A DNA stretch of 41,571 nucleotides. Origin: Zancudomyces culisetae (Eukaryota; Kickxellomycota; Harpellomycetes; Harpellales; Legeriomycetaceae). The notes under the pieces are model-generated. The model was not told where the DNA came from and searched no databases. It saw only the letters and a program-made list of their open reading frames with translations. The stretch lies in contig LSSK01001112.1 in the NCBI GenBank assembly GCA_001969505.1, positions 1-41,571 on the forward strand, read 5' to 3'. Of the stretch, positions 1 to 11,000 are shown piece by piece. The translations under genes and the position numbers were made by a program. Each line of letters opens with the position of its first letter. Within the stretch, counting starts at the first letter, position 1.

Positions 1-19
1 AAAATAAATTGGTATATAG

Positions 20-1242
20 AGGCATACATTATCGGCAGTGCAAGAACAGCAATTGGTTCTTTTGGTGGATCGTTGAGTTCATTTTCAGCAACTGAGCTTG
101 GTTCCATTGCCCTGAAGGGAGCGCTCCAAAGAAGCGGGGTGGGAGCAGAACAAGTAGAGTCGATATACCTGGGAAATGTAATATCAGCAAACTTGGGGCA
201 AAACCCAGCAAGACAGGTGGCAATTGGCGCAGGTTGTGCAGAGGACAAAGTGGTGGGAACAACAGTTAACAAGGTGTGTGCAAGTGGAATGAAGGCAGTT
301 GCACTTGCAGCACAAGAAATCAGAAGTGGAGACAGCGAGATAGTGGTGGTGGTTGGGACAGAAAGCATGAGCAATGTGCCATACTACGCACCAAGCAACC
401 GATTTGGAGCCAGGTACGGAAACCAAAGCATCCTTGACGGGCTTGTGCGCGATGGATTGTCAGACGCGTTCAACGGCGAGGCTATGGGATACGCAGCCGA
501 GAAATGTGCAGCAGACTACTCAATCACACGGGACGACCAAGACAACTATGCAGTCAAATCATACGAACGCGCAATCGCAGCATCAACAAACAACAAGACA
601 CAGCCCGAAATAGTCGACGCGGTTGTCAAGGGCAGACACGGCAAGCCTGACACAGTCATCAACAAGGATGAGGAGATCCTCAAATTTGATGCAGCCAGAT
701 TACGGGCTCTACGTGTAGCATTCCCATCAAAGGCTGACCGGTCAGGCACAGTAACAGCCGGAAACGCATCTTCACTATCTGATGGCGCAGCTGCTTTGGT
801 TTTGGTTTCTGGAAAGAAACTAAAGGAACTTAAGGCTAGTGGTGTCCTTGCCAGCTCACACATCTACCACGTATCGTCGTGGGCAGATGCTGAGCAGCAA
901 CCCGTCGACTTTACCACCTCACCCGCAAAGGCTATCCCCAAGGCTTTAGCCAAAATTGGCGCAGAAATAGATTCAGTCGACTTTTTTGAAATCAACGAGG
1001 CATTCTCAGCAGTAGCAATTGCCAACCAAAAGATTCTTGGCCTCGACAACGAAAAACTCAATGTATACGGTGGTGCTGTAGCTATCGGCCATCCGCTAGG
1101 CTGCTCAGGCGCACGTATCATTGTGACGCTGTGCAATGTGTTGGCCCAACACAAAGACAGCAACGGTGCTAAACGTGGCGTGGCAGCTGTATGCAACGGT
1201 GGCGGCGGTGCATCAGCTATCGTTATAGATCTCTGTTCTTAA
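20..1242 (+). CDS. ERG10: Acetyl-CoA C-acetyltransferase (thiolase), 5' partial
   Basis: Condenses two acetyl-CoA to acetoacetyl-CoA, the first step of the mevalonate/sterol pathway. The frame opens at the window edge: an acceptor-like 'tatag' ends at 19, followed by codons reading EAYIIGSARTAIGSFGGSLS, the usual thiolase N-terminus, so only a short first exon is missing. The nucleophilic cysteine lies in NKVCASGMKA (codon 277-279), followed by NEAFS near 991, the GHPLG histidine (codon 1090-1092) and the second catalytic cysteine in CNGGGGAS (codon 1192-1194). All key residues are present. The C-terminus (IDLCS) has no peroxisomal SKL-type signal, which favours the cytosolic biosynthetic Erg10 over a peroxisomal 3-ketoacyl thiolase; the local sequence fits Erg10 better. 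The last 20 bp overlap the 3' coding end of the opposite-strand ESF1 gene. Confidence 0.93.
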
Positions 1243-3152
1243 TGCGTTCGCGCATTAGTTCTTTCATGTTTTTAGTGCTTTTGAAGTTTTTGTTGTTTGG
1301 ATCAATAGCAAACTCATGACTATACACCTGCGCAAACCGCTTATCATGCATGTCAAACTTAAAGTCTGGCTGCAATCCTCCTGCTTCTTTAGTTTGGTTG
1401 CTTCGTTTCTTGTTCTTTTTGCCTTTTACTTTCTCTAGTTTCTCTACCTTGAGAATCTGGTTGTAATCAAAGTGCTCTCTACCATCCTCCTTCTTTCCAC
1501 TGTCGTCCATTAGCAACATTTCCAGCTCCTTTTCGTTTGCCACCTTGTTCTTCTTTCCTTGTTTTTTCTCTTCTTCTTCCTCCTCCTCTCTAATTCTCTT
1601 CAATTCCTTTCGCTTCATCTTCTTTTCCTGCATCTTTCTCTTATATCTTTCAATACTTGTCTCATTCTCGGTATTTACTGTTGCTCCTGACAATCCAGCC
1701 TTGAAACTTATTTCCATCTCCTCGTCTTCTTGGAACTCCTTTTGATTGTACACATCGTTATCATCGTTCCCTTCAAGCAATAGCCGTCTTAGTTCTTCTA
1801 TCTTTTGATCTCTACGTTTCTTCTTTTTATCCTTATCTCCGTTCCCATCTACTCCATTTTCCTCTTCATCTGTCATCTCATCATCTTCTGACTCATCCTC
1901 TGACCCTGAAGATGCTAAAAATCCCTTATACTCAATCTCATCTATCTCTTCATCCTTGTTATTGCTCCTGCGCATCATTATCACTCGTCGATTGTCTGTA
2001 TTATCCCATGTCAGCTCCACTTTGCTGTGTTGAAGTGCTTTTGTCACAAATTTGTCATTTGATCTATACTTTCCATACGATTGCATCTCATTCACTCGCT
2101 CCTTAACATCTTCCTCTGAAAACTCCTCACCATCGTCCACATATCTTATATCAAAATAATTTCCGCTACTTTCATACTCTGTTCCATCACAGTTTGAATA
2201 TATTCCTCGTGCTGTCTCTACACTATCACATTCCACTATACAATAATAATATCGCAGCTTTTCCAGTTCATACTTTCTCAACTTCATCTGATCTATTCCA
2301 TCTACCCCATCACCATCCCCATCACCATCCTCTTCGGCTTTTTCTCTTTCTTTCCCCTTTGATTTTTCCTCTTTATTCTCTGTTTGCTCATATTGTGGTC
2401 CGAACTGTTTCTCCTTTTCCATTCGCTCCTTTCCAAAGCTAGACACGTAGATACTAACTCTCATTATTGCTCCTCCCTGTGGAACAAACCCTGAAAACGC
2501 CATCATGATGTCTACTGCTCTTATGTTATCCCAATCCATATTTACTACTGCCAACCTTTTGCTTTCGTTTTCTGACCTCTCCACATTATCCTGTCCTAAT
2601 ACTTCGGCTGTCATATCTGTTCCTGCTTCTTCTTCCTCTTCTTCCTCCTCACTTTCTTCGTCCTCATCCTCACTGCTGCTGCTCCCCAAACCTTCACCTC
2701 GAGCTAAATCCATTCGTTTTTTCCTGCTCTTCGCTTGTGCAGCCCCTTCTTTTTCTTCATCGTCTTCTTCCTCGCTGCTGCTTTCTGTAGACTCAGAATC
2801 CTGTTCGCTATTTTCCTCCTCTTCTTCCTCTTTCTCACTTTCCTCCTTTTTCAGATTATAGTACCTGCTCAACTGCGCAGCTGTCCTGCTATCCTCGATT
2901 CTTCTTCCATACTTGTCAACTATTATTGAGTTTGTATAATTTTTACTTTATTAAGTTTCAACCTAGTATAAATTTACCGCCAACTTCCTAGCTCAGTATA
3001 TTCACGATCAACTTACCTTTGAGTTTAAATTCATCTTGCTCAATCTTTCCAGCAAATCTACTGTCCAACTCAACCTTGTGCTTGATTTTGTTGGGCTTGA
3101 TAAATCTTGGATCCCGTCTTGCCTTGTCGAATCGTTCGTCCCTTCTTTCCAT
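1223..3152 (-). CDS. ESF1: Esf1-type pre-rRNA processing factor
   Basis: Nucleolar protein needed for 18S rRNA maturation (SSU processome associated). Two exons: 3152-3017 and 2919-1223, with a 97-nt intron (GTAAGT donor, AATAG acceptor); phases match. Exon 1 carries DPRFIKPNKIKHKVELDSRF, and exon 2 opens with VDKYGRRIEDSRTAAQLSRYYNL, both typical of the Esf1 N-terminus. Then come long acidic Ser/Glu tracts, the core region starting RLAVVNMDWDNIRAVD and PQGGAIMRVSIYVSSFGKER, a lysine/glutamate-rich linker, and a C-terminal NUC153 motif (RFAQVYSHEFAIDPNNKNFK). About 610 residues, normal for the family. It ends inside the last codons of the thiolase gene on the other strand. Confidence 0.93.
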
Positions 3153-3404
3153 TCTTTGTATTGTGGAGCTTGTGTATTGATTTTGTTTTTATTTACAAGT
3201 TTTCCAAATAAATAAAATAATATTTTAGGTTTATACGCTACTTTTAAAAAAAAAAAATTTTTTTTTTCTAAACTTGATTCCCATTTTAATCGATCCTTTT
3301 TTTTCCGCCCATAATTTGTAAAAGATGAGTGGAGATCTTATAGCCATTTAAACTAAACTAACGGAATAAATTACAATATAACAAATTTGTATTGATACTC
3401 CAAA

Positions 3405-4431
3405 ATGGGCAAAACTAAAGAGCGCAAAACTAATTCCACGGCACCTGCTACACAATGTTCAGATACTTCTAATAGCTCAATTAAGCTAAAGAAGGTTAAA
3501 ACAACCTCTAGTTCGGATACCTCCCTCACGCCAAAAATTGAAAAAAAGGACAAGAAAGACAAGAAAGACAAGAAGGACAAGAAAGACAAGAAGGACAAGA
3601 AAGACAAGAAGGACAAGAAGGAACGAAAGAAGAAAGACAAAAAGAGTAAAAAAGAAAAGAAGGAGAAAGATACAAAGAAGGAGAAAGATACAAAGGAGAA
3701 AGATACAAAGGAGGAGAAGGAGAAGAAGGAGGCTGGTAAAAAGCGTAAGAGAGTCGAAGATAATTTTAGCATTACCCCTCCAGTCGCTGAAAACCCCAAA
3801 ATCACTAGTACCAACTCTTCTGTTCCAAATGGCGAAAAAAAATTCAAAAAATCAAAGCACAACAAAAAATCCAATGTTTCTGATTCCTCGCCTACACCAA
3901 AACATACTATCGAAAAGGTATTCCATTCATAACCATCATTACTACCTTCTTTTCCTGTAGATTTATACATACTACCGATATATTTGCGTTGTTTTTATTT
4001 AATGACTACATGTACCCAAAAGTTAAATAACCATACATTGCTCTAATGCCAGTAAATATACAAATAAATAGTCAACTGCAGAAAAAACCCAGACCCAGAC
4101 CTCATCAATCATCGAGGATACAAATAAACCTACTACTAATGCCTGGAATAACTGGCAGGATTCTACATTCGAAAACCAAGACAGAAAAAATAAGTTTCTG
4201 CGCCTCTTAGGCTTCAATAAAGCAGGAAGCGGTACAAGCACAGCCCAGAATCAAAATGCCAGCAGCGCCACTATCAACTTCACAGGCAATGGCTCTGCCA
4301 ACCTTAACTCAGCAATAGACCAAAACACTAACCGGAACATCCAGAGCTCCTTGGAGCAGCAGTTTCAAAGGGGTCTTCAATTTAAAAAGATGACTAACAA
4401 GGGCCGTAGAGCCGGTTTAGGTTCACTATGA
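3405..4431 (+). CDS. Lysine-rich nucleolar protein with C-terminal SMAP domain (KNOP1-like)
   Basis: Two exons, 3405-3917 and 4072-4431; the 154-nt intron (donor AAAAG/GTATTC, acceptor AAATAG) is the solution that keeps frame. About 290 residues. The N-terminal half is low complexity: a KKD-repeat tract (nt 3540-3640), then KEKDTKKEKDTKE runs and a nuclear-localisation-like KKRKR. The C-terminus has WNNWQDSTFENQDRKNKFLR, then LEQQFQRGLQFKKM and RRAGLGSL, which matches the small acidic protein-like (SMAP) domain found at the end of KNOP1 and of many fungal nuclear proteins. Function in fungi is not well defined; nucleolar or RNA-related is the family expectation. Divergent from ESF1, sharing a 252-bp promoter region. 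Confidence 0.72.
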
Positions 4432-4510
4432 TATAACATTTAATTATTCTTCTTTTTCTTTTCTTTTCTTGTATCCCCTCCACCTTTGTATAAAATACAT
4501 TTATTTCTTT

Positions 4511-5401
4511 TTACAGTGGTGGGAAATCCTCTTTGGAAAACTCTGGTGTCTTGGAATCCACATTTCTGTATATTCCTCTACCAATACCAGTATTGGTATC
4601 GTTTCCCTTTTTTTTGATTTCCCTGTTTGACAGTTCGGGTGACTGACTACTGCTTCTGAGCATTGGAATTACATATCTAGGTATACTCTCTCTGGGAGCG
4701 TACCCTTCCCTTACCCTCCGCTCCTTTCGAACGCTCCCATCGGCTCTTACTGATGCTGGGATATACGATACAGCTGATTTAGTTACTGGCGTTTTGTCTA
4801 ATAACTCATTGCTCATTCTTGTACTCTCCGAGTTCGATTCTACTTTATTTCCTTTTTCCCTTAGCGGCCGTTGATCGCATTCCAGATACGATTTCTTTTC
4901 GTCAGCTGTATTTCGATCCAGAATATTGGATGTTTGACTCCCATTTTCTAGATTTTTGGATTGATCTGCGCTTAAATGCTCTAAAGTTGTTATCAATATG
5001 GCTTTAGCAATTTTTTGCAATATTTTTACCTTTATATCTAAAAAAATTAATAAAATTTAATTATAGGAGTGGAACAAACCTCGTTGTACGCCAATCTTTA
5101 TACTCGAAAAGCCATCAATCAGCCCTGAATATGTGTCATACTTTTCGTTATTTTTGTGTCCTAATGTTTCGCAATCAATACTACTTTCCCGCTCTTTTAC
5201 GCTAAGCATACTTTTAGACGTGTATTGTCGGCCTGTTACATTTTTTAGCACAGATCGTGGTAGACAATTTTCGTCTTTTGTGTCTAGAACTGTGGTTTCA
5301 TGAGGGTTCAGGTTTGAATTAGGAGTTGTCAATCTGGGTTTTCTAAGATGAGGAGGAACGTACTTTGACTTTGCAGATTCTTTCGCTTTGTGATCATTCA
5401 T
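4511..5401 (-). CDS. PYM-like Mago-binding protein (exon junction complex partner)
   Basis: Two exons, 5401-5080 and 5037-4511, separated by a 42-nt intron (GTTTGT...TTTTTTTAG); reading phase agrees. About 282 residues. The stretch YIPASVRADGSVRKERRVRE followed by GYAPRESIPRYV is the Mago-binding motif of PYM/WIBG proteins, which dismantle exon junction complexes by binding Mago-Y14. Unusually the motif is in the second half rather than at the extreme N-terminus. The N-terminus carries YVPPHLRK and the C-terminus EFSKEDFPPL, short motifs often seen in RNA-binding and translation proteins. The rest looks disordered. Presence of an EJC partner fits an intron-rich genome. Convergent with the SMAP-domain gene, with 79 bp between the stops. 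Confidence 0.66.
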
Positions 5402-5972
5402 TGTTCTGGTGGCTTAACTTATCTATCAGTTCTCACTAGATATACCTTGCTTCTCTTTTTTGCTTTTTTTTTATCAGAAATAATTAACCAGCTAATAAAT
5501 AAATCGAGTTTAATTTTGCAATCCTTATTCATTTTATTTAGATCCCAATTTTCACTGAATTGTTCAATAGGTCCGATACTCAACTTGGCTTGTATTATGA
5601 CTCTTCACTCTGAAGTTTGATCAAATTTATAATTTCCTCATGACCAGGGGGAAAAGCACACTAATTGTGTTTACATTAGCTTTGTTTTTGATCCCAGAAT
5701 CACTACACTATGGTGTACTTTGGATACAGAATCTCTGGTTGATACAAGCGAAAAGTAAAAAGAATTTGTTGTATTTTTTTGTTTAGCCACTTTTCACCAC
5801 CTAAAAGCAAAAATTCACTAAATATAAAAAAAATGGAGCTAAAACCAAAGCAGATAATTAAATAATTGGATGCAAATATAATATCTATAAAAGATTAGAC
5901 TATTATACATTGCATACGCACCACTTCTTCGTCTCTCAGTTCAGTCAAAGAAGAAAAAAATACATCTCTGCC
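5402..5972. other. Intergenic: PYM promoter and calmodulin 3' side
   Basis: AT-rich, no reading frame or RNA gene I can support. It must hold the 5' flank of the PYM-like gene and the 3' UTR and terminator of calmodulin. Confidence 0.5.
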
Positions 5973-6660
5973 CTACATAGTCATCTATGGTATATCAAAA
6001 AAAAGGTAGTTTGATTAATAACAATATCTGGTTAATTTTACTATATTTTAAAATATTGATGCTTTGAATGAGTACATACCATCATTTTTACAAATTCCTT
6101 GTAATTTATTTGGCCATCACCGTCGCTATCGGCCTCCTTTATCATCTCGTCCACCTCTTCATCGGTCAGCTTTTCGCCAAGTGAAGTCATCACGTGTCGC
6201 AGCTCTGCAGCTGAAATCAGTCCATTTCCATCTTTGTCAAACACCTTGAATGCCTCTTTGATTTCCTCCTCAGCGTCACTGTCCTTCATCTTTCTCGCCA
6301 TAAGCGTAAGAAATTCTGGAAAATCTATTCTTCCATTCCCATCTGCATCGATTTCGTTGATCATATCCTGCAATTCAGCCTCAGTTGGGCTCTGGTTGAG
6401 GGATCGCATTACGACGCCCAGTTCGGCTGTTGTAATCGAACCATCAGAATCCTTGTCAAAGAGCTGGAATGCCTCTTTGAATTCTGCTATTTGTTCTTCG
6501 GTTAAACTTTCTGTCTATTCAACAGGAATGTATTTGTTTTAGTATAAAAATCTGCTTCGTACTCGATTAAACACCTCTAAAAGAATCTGAAGCTAGATAC
6601 CCATGCGTGTCTGGGTGATGGTTTTGTCTATTTATTTGGGGATCCAGGTGTACTTACCAT
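5973..6660 (-). CDS. CMD1: Calmodulin
   Basis: Three exons: 6660-6658 (the ATG alone), 6514-6080 and 5984-5973, with introns of 143 nt (GTAAGT) and 95 nt (GTATGT). The spliced product is exactly 149 residues, the canonical calmodulin length, which supports the tiny last exon (ATG ACT ATG TAG, giving ...VKMMMTM). Four intact EF-hand loops are visible: [36 protein letters not shown] and [12 protein letters not shown], each with acidic residues at positions 1, 3, 5 and 12. The central linker [13 protein letters not shown] is typical. It binds four Ca2+ and regulates kinases, calcineurin, myosins and spindle pole proteins. Loop 1 is slightly divergent (DSDGS rather than DGDGT). Confidence 0.96.
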
Positions 6661-7106
6661 TTTTACTCTCTACTTTCCGCTCGTAAGCTTTAAACAAACT
6701 TTAATTCGATTTGGTACTCGGTATCAAACTTGGTGTTTTTGGTTGAAAGCAAAAACAATCGTTTTTTATACAAGAAATACTCCGCTTTTTTATTTTTTGT
6801 ATCTTTCAGCCTCTATTTTTTTCTTTGGCTTAAATGCTTTTTACCACAAAAACCAAAGTTAACTTTTGGCAATACCAATTGCTGTGTTATCGTTTTATTT
6901 GGCACTTTTCGATGATCAGCACCAATTAAACTACTCACTTATTATTGTGCTTTTTTTCCAATAGTTTAGCTGTTGGTTCTGTGGACCTCTAAGCCTTCTC
7001 GATTATTAATAATAAATTAAGTGCACGTAGTTCCTGTGCATTTGGAGCTAAGTAGTCACCACAGCCAATTAGCAGACTGTCTTTTGCTCATTCGTTGCAA
7101 TTTACT
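6661..7106. other. Intergenic: calmodulin promoter region
   Basis: 446 bp with long T and A tracts. No coding or RNA gene seen; it lies upstream of calmodulin and downstream of the next minus-strand gene. Confidence 0.5.
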
Positions 7107-7554
7107 TTATTGTTTATTCAAAACCTCGGCTCGCCCTTCTAGAAAACAAAACAATATTTCATAAACTATTAGCAGTGTTTTAACCCAATAGTAGCAACGC
7201 AGTATTATTTCCATCACAATCATACGATCAATAAACTCAGCACCTCTCAAGAACGTTTTCCTCAGCCCTTTTATTTCATGGGCATTCTGCTCAGCAACCC
7301 CTAGCACTCTTTTGTTTTCTTATGATGGGAATATAGATTAAACTACAATTCTACAGTATTTTTTTGTAATCACGATTTAATGTAGTTGTAACATGTTTGT
7401 TTCATCTACAACTGAGATTTACATAAGATCGTAACAGCTCACCTATTTTCAACATCTTTTCTTTGCATAAATCTGAATTGGCTATATGAATTTCGTTCTG
7501 GCTTGGTGCAGCTAAATTGGCTTGGCATACGAAAACATTTTCCACAGCTTGCAT
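7107..7554 (-). CDS. Unknown 78-residue helical protein, three exons
   Basis: Rebuilt as exons 7554-7443, 7318-7226 and 7138-7107, with introns starting GTGAGC and GTATGA; phases agree and the second intron has a good CTGCTAATAG branch region. The predicted product begins MQAVENVFVCQANLAAPSQN, continues through EKMLKIENKRVLGVAEQNAH and ends ...LRKTFLRGAEFIDQGRAEVLNKQ. It is charged and likely all-helical, possibly a coiled-coil subunit of a larger complex (size and composition recall BLOC-1, DASH or Mediator small subunits), but I do not recognise the family. The acceptor of intron 1 could alternatively be three codons downstream (NAG choice). The second intron is 87 nt, a multiple of three with no stop, so retention would give a longer protein with a hydrophobic insert. 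Confidence 0.5.
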
Positions 7555-8081
7555 TTATGCCAAGTTAATATACACTTTGATATACTTGAACAACATTAAA
7601 ATTAATATAAATGACCTTCGTAACAAGCACCAAAAAATATAAAAACAAAATTTACTCTTTAAAATTATTTTTTGCGTACTTTCCTATCAGCATCCATACT
7701 ATCTATCACATCACATCAATTCGCATCACATCACACCGCATCACATCACATCACATCACATCACATCACATCGCATCACAAATTAACTTGATCCTATTTA
7801 GTTCTATTTTTCTAACTATTCTAATCAGGTTTCTACCCAATTTTAAACATAATAGTTCATTTTGGCAATTTTAGTAAATGTACATCCCCTCCAAAAAAAA
7901 AGGCTAGAGGCTTCAAAGACTATAAATATAATAACTATGACATTACTACGTAGTCAAGATCAATCTATTATAAACAATTATAATATATAGTACATTTTTT
8001 TCCTGAATTTTCTAAAGAAAAAACGAGCACAGTTAGAAATTAATAATTTTGAGCTCATAACACTAATAGATCATAACTGCA
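7555..8081. other. Intergenic with a pentanucleotide repeat
   Basis: Divergent flank between the 78-residue gene (minus) and the secreted coiled-coil gene (plus). Apart from the CATCA array nothing gene-like is visible. Confidence 0.5.
7706..7780. repeat. (CATCA)n microsatellite
   Basis: About 15 head-to-tail copies of a CATCA-type pentamer, the central ones perfect and the outer ones with G or C substitutions (TTCGCATCA, CACCGCATCA). Confidence 0.9.
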
Positions 8082-11000
8082 ATGACGCCTAGCCACGCAA
8101 TTCTTTTGATAGTTGCTGTATTAAGTCTCTGTGTAAGTCTAGCTAGTAATAGCGAGGACAATGGTAGAAATCGGTACTGCAAAAGAAAATGCAATAATGC
8201 TGAAAAAATGAATACGTGCTTTGAGGAGTGTTTTGAAGAAGCTCTGTCTAGTTCAAGCATCGGTTATTATAATGCACCATTAGCTGCTGTAAACAACGAA
8301 TCCGGTAAGCTTGTGGACACAAACCACAGAAACTATAGGCACGAGGGAGGTAATGGTATGATGGATTAAACTATTGATAGTTTTGAATGTTTTCGATAAA
8401 GATTGGATTAGCTAACATAGACAAAAATCATTTTTTGTATTAGTAGGAGAGCACAGTGCCAGTTCGGATTATTCCAAGACATCACTAAAGAGGAGCGATA
8501 TATTGATCAATATTTCAAATCATATGAACACCCAAGCACAAGATGGATATACTCCTGGAGATAAGGTCGTAAAGCGGCAGAACAACAGTTCTAGTAAATT
8601 AAAAGACCTTACAGCGAAAATTGATGATATTTTGAATAGGTTGGGGAAAATTGAAAATACTCTGGGGCTCCCCAATCAAGGCAACTCTACTTTGTATCAA
8701 AGAATGATAATTAATGAAGTAGATAAACACAAAGCTAAAGAAATCGTTATATTTGCTAGTGGATGGGTAGTAAAAACTTACGTTATATATAATTATGCTG
8801 TTAACAATATTACTGAAATAAGAGAATCTCTCAGTAATCTTCGCACCAGTATTGGTAGGGAGGAAGAAATTAACAATTTACAAAACGAACTAGAATACCA
8901 AACGTTGCTGTACGATACGTGTGTTGAAGAGAAGCAAGAGGTTGAGAGAACGAATGATAGTTATAAAGGGGATGTTGAAGAGGAAATTAAAAAATTAAAT
9001 GAAGTAGTGAAGTCTAAAAATGAAATATACAATAATTGTAACCAGAGCCTAAAAAAAATAAAAAGTGATATTAGAAATGAAGGAAGATGCGGAGATAAAC
9101 TGTCAGCAGCTGAAGAAAAAAATAGAACGGTGAGTGAAAAGCTTAGTATTTGTAAGACCCAACATGGTGAATTACAAAAAAAGCTAGACAATCAGATATC
9201 AAAGGGTGATACACGTGAAGCTAAAATTAAAGTAGTTGAGGGAGAGCGTGATAATTATAAACAAGAGGTTGAGGAAGCCAAAAATAAACTGTCTACAGAA
9301 CAAAAGAAAAATGAGGATATGGCTAGACAGCTTAGCATTTGCGAGACCCAATATGGTGAATTACAAATTGATCGTGAAACTCAACGATTAGTTCATGATG
9401 AATGTACTGGTAATCTCAAAAAAACTGAGGAAGAACTACGTCAAGTTAAAAACCAAAACGAGGTCGCTGAGGGAGAGCGTGATAATTATAAACAAGAGGT
9501 TGAGGAAGCCAAAAATAAACTGTCAGCAGCTGAAGAGGAAAATAGAGCGGTGAATGCAATTCTCAGTATTTGTAAGACCGAACAGGATGGATTGCAAGAA
9601 AAACTGGACAATCATATATCAAAGGGTGATACATGTGAAGCTAAAATTAAAGTAGTTGAGGGAGAGCGTGATAATTGTAAGAAAGAAGTTGTAAAAGCCA
9701 ATGATGATTTATCTTTGGCTAAAAAGGAAAATAGAGCGGTGAATGCAATTCTCAGTATTTGTAAGACCGAACAGGATGGATTGCAAGAAAAACTGGACAA
9801 TCATATATCAAAGGGTGATACATGTGAAGCTAAAATTAAAGTAGTTGAGGGAGAGCGTGATAATTGTAAGAAAGAAGTTGTAAAAGCCAATGATGATTTA
9901 TCTTTGGCTAAAAAGGAAAATAGAGCGGTGAATGCAATTCTCAGTATTTGTAAGATCCAACATGGTGGATTACAAATTGATCGTGAAGCTCAACAATTAA
10001 ATCATTATGTGTGTACTAAAGACAAGCAGGAAATTATGAAAGCACATGAAGTATGTACTGGTCATCTCAAAAAGACTCAGGAAGAACTACGTCAAGTTAA
10101 AAACCAAAACGAGGTGGCTGAGGGAGAGCGTGATAATTGTAAGAAAGAAGTTGTAAAAGCCAAAAATAAACTGTCTACAGAACAAAAGAAAAATGAGGAT
10201 GTGATTAGACAGCTTAGCATTTGCGAGACTCAACAGGGTGGATTGCAAGAAAAACTGGGCAATGGTTTCGAAGTTCAAAGTAGGTTTTCTGAAGAAGATG
10301 AAAACTGTGAATCTAAGCTGGAGAAAGCAAAAGGTGATTTGTCTCTAACCAAACGTCAAAATGAAAAGACAAAAATCGACCTAAATAGCTGCAACATTCA
10401 AAATAATCTATTAAAAGATGAGCTAAAAACGCAACTAAAAGAAGATTTTAAAGCACTTGGAATAGAACTCGGTTCCACGTTGAGTAAAAAAGTCGAATCT
10501 ATTCATAAGAGTCTCGGTGATGAGTTAAAAGAATGTATTACTAAAAAGGAGTTTAATGATAAGTTGGATTCACTTAGTAAACAGTGCAAAGAAAGTACTA
10601 ATTTTAGCGATATTACCACTCTCTTAGCTAATTTTAGCGAAATCAATAAAGGATGTATTTCAGAAATAGAAGGTGCTGAAAACGAATGTAAAATAAACGA
10701 AAAGTTTAAACCTATTTTAGATGAGTTGGAGAAACTGAATAAATTTGAAGTGGAGTGTAGAAATAATGTAGACTCACTTAAAAAGCGATGTGAGAATGAC
10801 AGAATATCAATTGATGGTATAAAAAAGAAGCTAATTGATAGAGGCGAGAAATACAAAGCCTGTAACTCCATATTAACATCTCTTCCGGATTTATGCAAAA
10901 ATGAGAATTCTTTAAAAGATATTACAGAAAATTTGAAAACTGTGAAGGTTTTTGGAGATACGTGTAATACTAACGTAGAAACTCTTAAAGAGCAATGTGG

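Noticed and set aside
184-426. Minus-strand and frame-shifted open frames inside the thiolase gene
   Set aside because: They are shadows of a gene with all catalytic residues intact.
2505-2929. Plus-strand serine- and phenylalanine-rich frames opposite ESF1
   Set aside because: They arise from the antisense of Glu/Lys codon runs.
3371-3970. Minus-strand 199-residue Phe/Ser/Leu-rich frame
   Set aside because: Antisense of the KKD repeats; the plus frame has a recognisable SMAP domain.
7706-7780. CRISPR-like array
   Set aside because: Simple 5-bp tandem repeat without spacers.
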